64,000 nucleotides of DNA from an uncultured Bacteroidota bacterium (GTDB taxonomy: Bacteria; Bacteroidota; Bacteroidia; 2-12-FULL-35-15): positions 237,569 to 301,568 of the forward strand of contig CAIYIS010000045.1 of assembly GCA_903926385.1 (NCBI GenBank). Reading direction: 5' to 3'. Shown piece after piece: positions 1 through 7,039 of the stretch. The position numbers and the translations under genes are program-made. Under the pieces are notes generated by a model that was not told the DNA's origin, made no database searches, and was given only the letters and a program-made list of their open reading frames with translations. Numbering within the stretch: the first letter of the stretch is position 1; each line of letters starts with the position of its first letter.

Positions 1-643
1 CGATAATCATATAATCCAGTTCGCCCCACTCTGCATCGCCCAGCATTTGAGTTAATGCACGTGCAGCCATAGGCCCTCTCCAAACAATAGCTTGTGATGT
101 ATCGGCAAAGAAACCGATGGAAAGTAATTTTACTCCATAGCTTTCTACCGGAACTATTTTACTTACTCCATCCACATCCTGCAACATTGGTTTTTCGTGA
201 ACCACATCAAACATGATGGTTTGCGAAGGGCCGTAAATATCGGCATCTACCAGTCCTACTTTTGCTCCTTGTTTGGTGAGTGCCACTGCAAGGTTAGAAG
301 CTACTGTAGATTTACCTACTCCTCCTTTGCCGGAGGCTACAGCAATAATGTTGCGTACGTGAGGCAACAAGGGTGCTGTGGTTTTATTAGCAGTTACATT
401 TGACGACATTTTTACATCCACTATGGCTTCTTTGTCTACAAAATGAAGCACAGCATTTACACATGCTTTGTGTATCATTTCTTTCATCGGACAGGCCGGA
501 GTGGTTAGCACCACAGTAAAGCTTACATTTTTTCCGTTTACTTCCAGGTCTTTTATCATTCCCAGTGTTACCAGATCTTTGTGCAAATCCGGATCATCTA
601 CATTTTTTAATGCTTCTAATACTTGTTCTTTTGTTATGCTCAT
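1..643 (-). CDS. Mrp/ApbC family Fe-S cluster carrier ATPase (N-terminal part, cut by window edge)
   Basis: The reading frame starts at the ATG complementary to 641-643 and runs off the left edge, leaving about 214 residues. It opens with a MIP18/DUF59-type domain (VDDPDL near residue 15; TTPACPMKE near residue 50), followed by a deviant Walker A P-loop SGKGGVGKS near residue 104 and the VDADIYGPS switch motif. This layout is that of cytosolic Mrp/NBP35-type P-loop ATPases, which carry and hand over Fe-S clusters to apoproteins. The C-terminal CxxC cluster-binding motif expected of the family lies outside the window. An imperfect promoter match (TACCTTTA, minus strand) lies about 25 bp upstream. 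Confidence 0.93.
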   Translation of the reverse strand, partial: MSITKEQVLEALKNVDDPDLHKDLVTLGMIKDLEVNGKNVSFTVVLTTPACPMKEMIHKACVNAVLHFVDKEAIVDVKMSSNVTANKTTAPLLPHVRNIIAVASGKGGVGKSTVASNLAVALTKQGAKVGLVDADIYGPSQTIMFDVVHEKPMLQDVDGVSKIVPVESYGVKLLSIGFFADTSQAIVWRGPMAARALTQMLGDAEWGELDYMII

Positions 644-762
644 TGTGTTTTTAAATTATGGACGATAAAGGTAGATAAAAATTTGTTGTCTGTTATCAGT
701 TGTATTTTATTAGTTGTTGGTTGTTGGTTTTTGGTTGTTAGAACCCCCGTATTCTCCAATTA

Positions 763-1221
763 CTAATGTTTAACCGTGTCGGCCAAACTTAATTTGGTAG
801 AATCCACCCAGGCAAGCAGTCTGTTTTTTTGTGCTTCGGTTAGTTTGGCATTGCCATGAATAAGGGTGTAAGAGCTCAATGGCATTTCGCCTTCTTCTAA
901 TTGCTCTCTTATTTCTTTCATCTTTTTTATCTTTCGTTTCAGTTTATAGGTGTTGAATTCCGAAAAGTTAATTTCTCTTTTTCCTTCGTTAACATGGTCG
1001 TTTAACCACCAGGCCACCGGCTGAATGTTGTTATACCATGGGTAGCTGGTATGGTTGGAGTGGCAGTCGTAACAAGATGTTTCCAATATGTTTCTTACAT
1101 CGGCAGGCATAGCCATTGCATTAGGGCCATCGGCACTGCCTTCGTTTTTGGCAGGGTGAAAAAACTGAATGACTACTAAGGCTGCAAGCAGCACCACAAG
1201 GATTTTTTTAACTAGTTTCAT
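763..1221 (-). CDS. Haem-binding domain protein (c-type, membrane-anchored)
   Basis: A 152-residue protein with an uncleaved-looking N-terminal hydrophobic segment (about residues 4-21), so probably anchored facing the periplasm. A single c-type haem motif C50-x-x-C53-H54 is followed by an aromatic stretch (YPWYN, AWWLNDH) and a conserved charged helix. This pattern matches the small haem-binding family widespread in Bacteroidota (Pfam Haem_bd type). An electron-transfer or sensing role is possible, but the substrate is unknown. It precedes another exported protein gene on the same strand by about 30 bp in reverse order, so the two may be cotranscribed. Confidence 0.85.
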   Translation of the reverse strand: MKLVKKILVVLLAALVVIQFFHPAKNEGSADGPNAMAMPADVRNILETSCYDCHSNHTSYPWYNNIQPVAWWLNDHVNEGKREINFSEFNTYKLKRKIKKMKEIREQLEEGEMPLSSYTLIHGNAKLTEAQKNRLLAWVDSTKLSLADTVKH

Positions 1222-1252
1222 AATTGTTTTTGTTAATTAATTATTTGTTTAC

Positions 1253-2164
1253 TTATTTTATTTCTTCGCTTTTTTCCAAATCCTGACGTATGCGGAAAGC
1301 TATGCCTACATTAAAGATGGGATAAGATTGGGTGGGAGTGTACACCGGATTGTAATATACTTTTTCGTTGGTGTTGTACATATATTGTATAGGGCTTTTG
1401 CCAAGGGTATAGCCCGCTTCGGCAAAGAGCAGGAGCTTGGGTACTACAAAATAATCGACAAATACTTTTAATTGTTCTTCGTCATACCTTACGTAATCGT
1501 AGTTATTGCCTTTGGATAAACGAAAGGAGCGAGTAAGCGATTTGAAGCAAACGCCCGAATAGAGGCGATTTTTGAGCAGATTAAATTCTACTTTGTAATT
1601 GGTTGGCAACACTCCGTAAAGGCTGATGCGTTTGTTTATTTTCCAGTCGAGGCCAACGAGGGGCATAAAGAAATTACCAAACGCCTCGCGGTTGTAATAC
1701 AATCCGGCTTTTATTTTTAATTTGTCGTTGGGTAAATAGTTTTCGAGAAAGATGCCTCCCAGTTGATAGTTATTACTGTTCATGGCATTGTCTCTGAAAT
1801 CGGAGGCCAGCTTAGGAATAACGATGGTAACGGTTTTCCATTTTTTAGATTTAGAAACAAACTGAAACCCGAGAGGAACAGAAACGCTTGCCAACTGACG
1901 GGAATAAGAGGTGTCGGGCATAATGGTAGAGTTTAGCAACTCCGAGTTGATGCGCACCAGAAGCATGTTTCCGTTTTTAAATTCTTTTGGAAAGAAAAGA
2001 CTGAATGCATAATTGTCGGTATGGTTTTTAGAACGAACGCTGTCTTTATACATAGCCGAGAAGGTTTGGTAATTAAAACTTACAATATCTGCAAAGGGCT
2101 GTGCAATGGCATTTGCCGAAAGCAATACCACAAATACCAAAAGCAGAAGTTTGTTTTTTTTCAT
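1253..2164 (-). CDS. Outer-membrane beta-barrel protein (DUF6268-like)
   Basis: 303 residues with a clear Sec signal peptide (MKKNKLLLLVFVVLLSANAIAQ) and then alternating aromatic/polar strands such as GLYYNREAFGNFF and LYGVLPTNYKVEF, ending in a strand near FNVGIAFRIRQ. The pattern is of an outer-membrane beta-barrel and resembles the DUF6268 family from memory; this could not be checked by search. It ends 31 bp before the start of the haem-binding protein gene and probably shares its transcript. Function unknown. Confidence 0.72.
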   Translation of the reverse strand: MKKNKLLLLVFVVLLSANAIAQPFADIVSFNYQTFSAMYKDSVRSKNHTDNYAFSLFFPKEFKNGNMLLVRINSELLNSTIMPDTSYSRQLASVSVPLGFQFVSKSKKWKTVTIVIPKLASDFRDNAMNSNNYQLGGIFLENYLPNDKLKIKAGLYYNREAFGNFFMPLVGLDWKINKRISLYGVLPTNYKVEFNLLKNRLYSGVCFKSLTRSFRLSKGNNYDYVRYDEEQLKVFVDYFVVPKLLLFAEAGYTLGKSPIQYMYNTNEKVYYNPVYTPTQSYPIFNVGIAFRIRQDLEKSEEIK

Positions 2165-2207
2165 TACACAAAGAAAAAGAAAATTTGTGAGAATGCAGGT
2201 GGTTATT

Positions 2208-2402
2208 CTAATTTCTTTCGGCAGGCTCTTCCGACAAATCTTTTAGACAAAACAAAATGAAAGTGGCAATAACAGGCAATAGCATACCAATAACAAACCA
2301 CAGGCGGGGATTGCGCCCCATACGCTTAGCCATACGCGAGGTGATGATAGGAATGCTCAGCAAAAAAAGAATGCCGATACTAAAAAAGATTACTGCTCCC
2401 AT
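2208..2402 (-). CDS. Small two-helix membrane protein
   Basis: 64 residues: a hydrophobic helix at residues 3-20, a basic loop (MAKRMGRNP) and a second helix at about residues 34-51, then an acidic tail. The basic loop between the helices predicts both termini outside the cytoplasm. A TAnnTTTG-type -7 promoter element on the minus strand (2421-2428) lies about 20 bp upstream of the ATG, which supports this being a real gene. No family was recognised. Confidence 0.62.
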   Translation of the reverse strand: MGAVIFFSIGILFLLSIPIITSRMAKRMGRNPRLWFVIGMLLPVIATFILFCLKDLSEEPAERN

Positions 2403-2420
2403 TGATATTAGTTAAGGGCG

Positions 2421-2428
2421 CAAATGTA
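2421..2428 (-). promoter_or_regulatory. Candidate Bacteroidota -7 promoter element (TACATTTG)
   Basis: TACATTTG on the minus strand matches the Bacteroidota primary-sigma -7 consensus TAnnTTTG, 18 bp upstream of the start codon of the small two-helix membrane protein. The -33 element is not obvious. Confidence 0.5.
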
Positions 2429-2498
2429 AAATAATTTCAGATTGCACGGCCCCTGTAACTGTGGTTTACGATAAGCGAAAGGAATTACTGTTTTGTTT

Positions 2499-4067
2499 TT
2501 ATTGTTTCACAACTCTTTTTCTTATCACTCCTTTTTCTGAAATAACTTCTGCTATGTACATACCTGCGGGCAAGGCGCTGATATCAATTGTTGATTGGCT
2601 ATTGTTGATTGTTGATTGGAGAATGCATTGCCCCATCATTGTATATATATGTGCGTCTTTTATTACAGAGTTAGTAGTTGTAATTTTTATTTCGCTGGTG
2701 GCGGGGTTGGGGGAGATTTCTAGTGTTGATGGTGGGGTGTTGGTTTCGGAAATGGAAGCTGTAAAACACATAGGTAGTATATCGCCTCCGTTGATGGTAT
2801 GAATTAATGAATCGGCAACAGAATAAACAATGGCACCGCTGTGGGCAACGAATACAGGAGTAGAAACAGTAACCACAGGACTTCCAACTATGGTAACAGG
2901 GTCTTGTTCCCAAAAGCAACCGGTAGCTCCGTTTTGGTCTGCCTTTACCAAGTAAATGGCTCTGCCAAAAACATAATTCCAAATTCCTCCGGCCATAATA
3001 AAGCCACCATCTGATGTTTGTTGGCCTGCAAAAAAACGGTCGGTGGAGGTATATCCATATTTTTTAGACCACATAAGGTTTCCGGCTGCATCTGTGCGGA
3101 TGGCTAAGGGGTCTTCTTGTATGGAGGTTGGGTTGCCACTCGAACCGCAAATAAAATACCCCCCATCCGAAGTTAAAGAAACAGACCATGCGGCATCTGG
3201 TAAGGACGAGCCATACGTTTTTGCAAATAGTACATTGCCGCTGCTATCTGTTTTGATTAATAAAACATCTGAGCTTGATAACCCGAAACTATTGGTGAAG
3301 CCCGCCAGTATGTAGCTTCCGTCTGCTGTTATTTGTATGGAAGTACCAACTTCGGATGAAGTGCCTCCGTATGTTTTTGCCCAAAGTAAATTTCCGTTCG
3401 AATCTAATTTGAACAATAATACTTTGCAGTTGCCACTAGGGGTATTACAATTTTCACCCACCACTATATAACCGTTGTCGCTTGTTTGGCAAACCTCTCC
3501 GAGATATTTATTATAAGTACCACCAAAGTTTCGAGTCCATAAAGTATCTCCGTTGGCATCTGTTTTTACCAGAAAAGCATTATAATTAATCGAATCAATG
3601 TTAGCTTGCCCGGCAATAATAAAACCTCCGTCAGTTGTTTGTTTTATATTTTGACCATAGCCGGCAAAAGGAGTGGGGTATAGTTTTTCCCATAAAAAAT
3701 TTCCGTCAACATCTGTTCTTAACAAAAACATAGCTCCGTGAGATACGCCATTAAATCCGGATGCAATTCCTGTAAGGGCATACCCACCGTCAGAGGTTAG
3801 GGCAAGGTTATAAATATAATGCTGTCCAATTATAGTTTTTGTCCACAGGGTGTCTCCGTTTCCATTGGTTTTTACAAGGCAAATAGAATTTCCGCTACCT
3901 CCTACATAGGCTTGTCCGGCAATAATAAATCCTCCATCAGCAGTTTGTTTTATTGCTTGAGCTTCTTCTGTTCCATTATTTATTCCAATGGCTTTTTGAA
4001 ATGTGGTTTGCTGCCCGCATGCGTAGAAAGCATAAAGTGAGATAAAAATTGAGAAGCATAGTTTCAT
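2499..4067 (-). CDS. T9SS-exported beta-propeller-like repeat protein
   Basis: 522 residues with an N-terminal hydrophobic signal (the sequence FYACGQQ could also be read as a weak lipobox). The body holds about seven repeats of some 50 residues, each with a QTxDGGFIIAG-type strand followed by LVKTDxNGDTLW, a layout of secreted delta-60/propeller-like proteins. The last 80 residues (ISPNPATSEIKI, then a C-terminal strand VIRKRVVKQ) form a type A T9SS sorting domain, so the protein should cross the outer membrane through the PorU-dependent pathway. Probably surface-attached or released; ligand unknown. Confidence 0.85.
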   Translation of the reverse strand: MKLCFSIFISLYAFYACGQQTTFQKAIGINNGTEEAQAIKQTADGGFIIAGQAYVGGSGNSICLVKTNGNGDTLWTKTIIGQHYIYNLALTSDGGYALTGIASGFNGVSHGAMFLLRTDVDGNFLWEKLYPTPFAGYGQNIKQTTDGGFIIAGQANIDSINYNAFLVKTDANGDTLWTRNFGGTYNKYLGEVCQTSDNGYIVVGENCNTPSGNCKVLLFKLDSNGNLLWAKTYGGTSSEVGTSIQITADGSYILAGFTNSFGLSSSDVLLIKTDSSGNVLFAKTYGSSLPDAAWSVSLTSDGGYFICGSSGNPTSIQEDPLAIRTDAAGNLMWSKKYGYTSTDRFFAGQQTSDGGFIMAGGIWNYVFGRAIYLVKADQNGATGCFWEQDPVTIVGSPVVTVSTPVFVAHSGAIVYSVADSLIHTINGGDILPMCFTASISETNTPPSTLEISPNPATSEIKITTTNSVIKDAHIYTMMGQCILQSTINNSQSTIDISALPAGMYIAEVISEKGVIRKRVVKQ

Positions 4068-4130
4068 AATACAGGAGTAAAAGTAAATGCTTGTGTAAAG
4101 ATAGTTTTTTTTTATTTACCAGAAATTATT

Positions 4131-4138
4131 TAATTTTG
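4131..4138 (+). promoter_or_regulatory. Candidate -7 promoter element (TAATTTTG)
   Basis: TAATTTTG fits TAnnTTTG and lies 33 bp before the ATG of the basic protein that starts at 4172. Confidence 0.4.
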
Positions 4139-4171
4139 TGGTGCCGTATTCATCCTCTAAATTAAAACCTC

Positions 4172-4729
4172 ATGATGGTACCTAAAATATATAATGCATT
4201 GAAAGAATATGTAGCTATTATATGCAAACGTTCTTCGTTTCGGAGTTTGCTGGATGCTGACGAAATTACCCATAATACTTACTTTTTAAATCAGAACGAT
4301 TCGCTGGAGGAGTTAAAGATTAAAGTAATTGCCGAAAAAAACAGGGAGATTAATCGGATTAAAAAAGCCAGAATGAGCCCTGTAAAATATGCCGTTTTGA
4401 TAGAAAAGAGTAATACGTATACTCGTAATCGTTGCAAAGAAGAGCCTGAATACAAAAAAAGACTTGCCAGGCAAAAAAGCGATTCGGCCAAAAGGATAAG
4501 GCAAGCCAAAGGCCAGTCGTATCAAAACATTTTGATTAGTAAAAAAAGAACGTATGCCATTCATAAACTGGGTCGCTTTTACAAAGGCCCGATAAATTGC
4601 AGGCGGGAGTCGCATAATAAATGTAACCGAATGCCGATAGATAAACATAGGCATCATACCATCTGTCCCCTTCCTAAAAGCTATTTTAAAAGGGCTGGAA
4701 GGTGTTTTCCGGTTTTGAAAAATGAGTAA
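4172..4729 (+). CDS. Unrecognised basic protein
   Basis: 185 residues, very rich in Lys and Arg, no signal peptide or membrane segment. The first 40 residues contain IICKRSSFRSLLDADEITHNTYFL, written here as IICKRS...LLDADEI...THNTYFL, which loosely recalls sigma-70 region 2 (the DAxDIxQxxFL helix), but no region 4 follows; the rest is basic and helical with several Cys/His in the last 50 residues. Codon use looks like that of its neighbours and a -7 promoter element precedes it. Two consecutive ATG codons leave the exact start open. It could be a degenerate sigma-like remnant or an unrelated nucleic-acid-binding protein; I do not assign a function. Confidence 0.5.
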   Translation: MMVPKIYNALKEYVAIICKRSSFRSLLDADEITHNTYFLNQNDSLEELKIKVIAEKNREINRIKKARMSPVKYAVLIEKSNTYTRNRCKEEPEYKKRLARQKSDSAKRIRQAKGQSYQNILISKKRTYAIHKLGRFYKGPINCRRESHNKCNRMPIDKHRHHTICPLPKSYFKRAGRCFPVLKNE

Positions 4730-4788
4730 AAATAATTACCGGAGGGTATATTCTGCACTAAACAGCTTTACAAATTCTGCTTCTTAAA

Positions 4789-5086
4789 CCTCACCCCCGG
4801 CCCCTCTCCTTGAAAAAAGGAGAGGGGGGCCAAGACTTGAAAGTGGCAAAGGCCTCACTTCTTCATTTTCTAGAGAGATTCCTCACTGCGTTCGGAATGA
4901 CAGATGATTTATGTTGATTTGGGAAAGGGAAGGAAAACGGCAAAGCCGTTTTCCTTCCCTTTCTTCTGTCCCCTCAGCTTGCTTGTCATTCCGAACGCAG
5001 TGAGGAATCTCCTTATTTACCAAGTTTGTCGGTCACGCACAGGCCCCCTCCCCTTTTTTTCGAGGGAGGGGATAAAGGGGGGAGGT
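4789..5086. repeat. Hairpin-rich intergenic repeat, copy 1 (with nested element)
   Basis: The segment begins with CCTCACCCCC and a hairpin of CCCTCTCCTT/AAGGAGAGGG, and ends with a facing hairpin of CCCTCCCC/GGGGAGG type and GGGGGGAGGT. The stretch between them (CCAAGACTTGAAAG, GGCCTCACTTCTTCATTTTCT, GTCACGCACAGG) recurs at 6374-6539 in the same orientation. Copy 1 is about 130 bp longer because another inverted-repeat element (4875-5011) sits inside it. Confidence 0.85.
4875..5011. mobile_element. MITE-like element with perfect 28-bp inverted ends
   Basis: Left arm 4875-4902 (GAGATTCCTCACTGCG, TTCGGAATGACA) is the exact reverse complement of right arm 4984-5011. The 137-bp element has no coding capacity and contains a second perfect palindrome, 18-bp arms at 4924-4941 and 4945-4962 around an AAA loop. 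The related copy at 6374-6539 lacks this insert but keeps GAGATTCCT at the junction. Motifs of the GTCATTCCGAACGCAGTGAGG type are, from memory, common dispersed repeats in Bacteroidota genomes. Confidence 0.7.
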
Positions 5087-5258
5087 ACGACCAACATTAG
5101 TAATAAATGGATTCGGGACAGAAAATACTGTTTGTGTATGGGGTAATGTAACAGACGGATAAAAACGAGGGGGAAAGGGTAAATCTATCTCCAAAAGACA
5201 TTGCACCAGCGTTCACTGAAATAAGTAAAAAGGGCTTAAGGGGGGTAAAAAAGGTCTT

Positions 5259-5545
5259 TCGCATCGGAAAGAGGGGCTATCGCATCGGATAAGAGGGCTA
5301 TCGCATCGGAAAGAGGGGCTGTCGCATCGGAAAAGAGGGCTATCGCATCGGAAAAGAGGGCTATCGCATCGGAAAAAGGGGCTATCGCATCGGAAAGAGG
5401 GGCTATCGCATCGGAAAAAGGGGCTATCGCATCGGAAAAGAGGGCTATCGCATCGGAAAGGAGGGCTATCGCATCGGAAAGAGGGGCTATCGCATCGGAA
5501 AGAGGGGCTATCGAATGGGAAAAAGGGGTTATCGCATCGGAAAAC
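5259..5545. repeat. 21-bp tandem repeat array, 14 units
   Basis: Fourteen units of a 21-bp sequence, TCGCATCGGAAAGAGGGGCT-A, stand in exact 21-bp register from 5259 to 5532, the last partial. TCGCATCGG and GGCTA are almost invariant; unit 13 is the most diverged (TCGAATGGG). Variation is confined mainly to the purine run (AAAGAGGGG, AAAAGAGGG, AAAAAGGGG, AAAGGAGGG). One forward frame is open through the array but has no start codon, so it is not read as protein. It ends 51 bp before the ATG of the helical/Fn3-like protein gene at 5597. Confidence 0.97.
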
Positions 5546-5596
5546 GAAATTTTAAAATAAGTAAAACAATAAATTAATAACTAAAAACTAAAGAAT

Positions 5597-6262
5597 ATGC
5601 TAGAATCACATTGTTCAGTGTCGTATCACAAAACAGGAAACGGCAAATTAGAAAATTTCGCGTTAGGAGTTCGCGATGGTTGGTTTAACAACACCACTAT
5701 ATTTACAACTCCACCCATAACCCGCACCGTGTTTGAGGGGTATATTTCGGATTATGCATCCAAATATTCGGCTTATAAACATGGTGGCACAGCTCAGAAA
5801 GGCCCTTTTCTGACTGCAAAAGGTGTATTGATAGGTGCATTGGATAGCTTTGCAGTATCTACCGACACCCGTGCGGCAGGGGATGAGGCTATTATTTTAT
5901 TGGGAGGTTTTGTGCCTACCAAAGTGGTGGAAGTAGCAACTGTACCGCCCGATGTGCCGGTAGTAACTGTTAAAAGAGGCGACTCTACAGGTATTATCAT
6001 GGCATCTTGTCCTACAGTGCCGGGGGCTACAGCTTACGGAGCGTTTATTTGTCTTAATCCGTGGGTAAGTACATTAATTGATGCAGACGGTCAGTTGGTA
6101 ATGGGTCCGGGCGAAAGCTTTATTAAACTGGACTTAAAAAAATCGCGCAAAAAGAAATTTGTAGGCATGGCAGCAGGCAAAACATATTACATTTATTTTT
6201 ATGCTTCTAATGCTGCCGGTGTGAGTGCCCTCAGCGAGGTGAGAAGCATACTGTGTGCATAA
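5597..6262 (+). CDS. Small helical + Fn3-like domain protein (member A of a pair)
   Basis: 221 residues, no signal peptide. Residues about 40-105 look helical and end in a GDEAIILLGGF motif; residues about 118-220 read as a fibronectin type III-like sandwich (PPDVPVVTVKRG, VPGATAYGAF, then AAGKTYYIYFYASNAAG). From memory this two-part layout is that of a Bacteroidota-specific family of roughly 200-residue proteins annotated only as Fn3-containing; no function is known to me. The protein at 50954 shares the GGF-VKEV junction and the AGK-x-x-Y strand, so the two look like divergent relatives. A 21-bp tandem array lies directly upstream and related repeats flank both sides. A strong terminator follows. 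Confidence 0.85.
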   Translation: MLESHCSVSYHKTGNGKLENFALGVRDGWFNNTTIFTTPPITRTVFEGYISDYASKYSAYKHGGTAQKGPFLTAKGVLIGALDSFAVSTDTRAAGDEAIILLGGFVPTKVVEVATVPPDVPVVTVKRGDSTGIIMASCPTVPGATAYGAFICLNPWVSTLIDADGQLVMGPGESFIKLDLKKSRKKKFVGMAAGKTYYIYFYASNAAGVSALSEVRSILCA

Positions 6263-6282
6263 TCGAAAATAAGAATTTCAAT

Positions 6283-6320
6283 AAAAAATCCCGCTCTTAA
6301 ATAAAGGGCGGGATTTTTTT
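6283..6320 (+). terminator. Rho-independent terminator after the Fn3-like gene
   Basis: Stem AAAAAATCCCGC / GCGGGATTTTTT with a 13-nt loop, followed by a T run, 20 bp after the stop codon of the gene ending at 6262. Confidence 0.9.
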
Positions 6321-6373
6321 TGGGTGGGTGAATGCTTTAGAAGGGATGAAGGGCAAAACAGAGGTTTGTTTTA

Positions 6374-6620
6374 CCTCACCCCCGTCCCCTCCCCTTGAAA
6401 AAGGGGAGGGGGGCCAGAACTTGAAAGAAGGAAAGGCCTCACTTCTTCATTTTCTGGAGAGATTCCTAACCAAATAAGTTAGTCCGTCACGCACGGGCTC
6501 CCCTCTCCTTTTTTCAAGGAGAGGGGCAGGGGGTGAGGTGTTTTTACGCTTTGGCCCCCTCTCCTTCGGAGAGGGCAGGGGACAGGCCCCTCTTGCGGAG
6601 ATGGTCGGGGGAGAGGTGTT
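6374..6620. repeat. Hairpin-rich intergenic repeat, copy 2
   Basis: 6374-6539 repeats the layout of 4789-5086 in the same orientation: CCTCACCCCC, a CCCTCCCC/GGGGAGGG hairpin, GGCCTCACTTCTTCATTTTCT, GTCACGCACGGG, and a facing CCCTCTCCTT/AAGGAGAGGG hairpin ending in GGTGAGGTG. It lacks the nested 137-bp element of copy 1. A further hairpin (CCCTCTCC TTC GGAGAGGG) and a diverged half-copy extend to about 6620. No coding capacity. Confidence 0.8.
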
Positions 6621-7039
6621 ATTTTGATGTGAATAAAGACGAATTTAAAATCTGAAATTTGTGAAAGAATACGATTTGGGTAGTTGCGGAATACAAAATT
6701 TGGAGTTTTAACGCAAAAAGCCCCCTGTTTTTTACTGCCCGAAAGGTTAAAAACAAACTATTTTTGGTTTTCATCTGCCATTCACCCTGCCAAAAGTACC
6801 GTTCACCTTGCCAAAAGTACCAAATTCTAAAAGTACTACCTTATTGTCAAAAATTAGTTGGTACTTTGCACCAACAAATTTGGCCATATTAATAAATCAT
6901 AAACATGCAATTTAAATTTTACCAATTAAAATAGAATTTGTACGTTTGTTGCCCTAAAAAAAAATAAAGCAAAATCATTATTCAAAATCAATTAGTAATA
7001 ACAATAAAAAAAACAATTTAATCAAAAACAAAAATCAAT
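6621..7039. other. Intergenic region before the Ton operon
   Basis: AT-rich, with no gene seen. It contains two copies of TTCACC(C/T)TGCCAAAAGTACC at 6781 and 6802, 21 bp apart, and a partial third AAAAGTAC at 6829, then GTTGGT-N7-ACCAAC. A -7 promoter element TACGTTTG follows at 6941. Confidence 0.6.
6941..6948 (+). promoter_or_regulatory. Candidate -7 promoter element of the Ton operon (TACGTTTG)
   Basis: TACGTTTG matches TAnnTTTG and lies 92 bp upstream of the exbB start, giving an AT-rich leader of about 85 nt. Confidence 0.5.

Noticed and set aside
700-745. GTTGTTGGT simple repeat near 700-735
   Set aside because: Short low-complexity stretch after a gene end, with no structure or periodic extension.
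5259-5545. CRISPR array
   Set aside because: Repeats are directly adjacent with no unique spacers and no cas genes are in the window.
5249-5562. Open forward frame through the 5.3-kb array (heptapeptide IASERGA type)
   Set aside because: No ATG, GTG or TTG start in frame, no ribosome site, and the same period argument applies.
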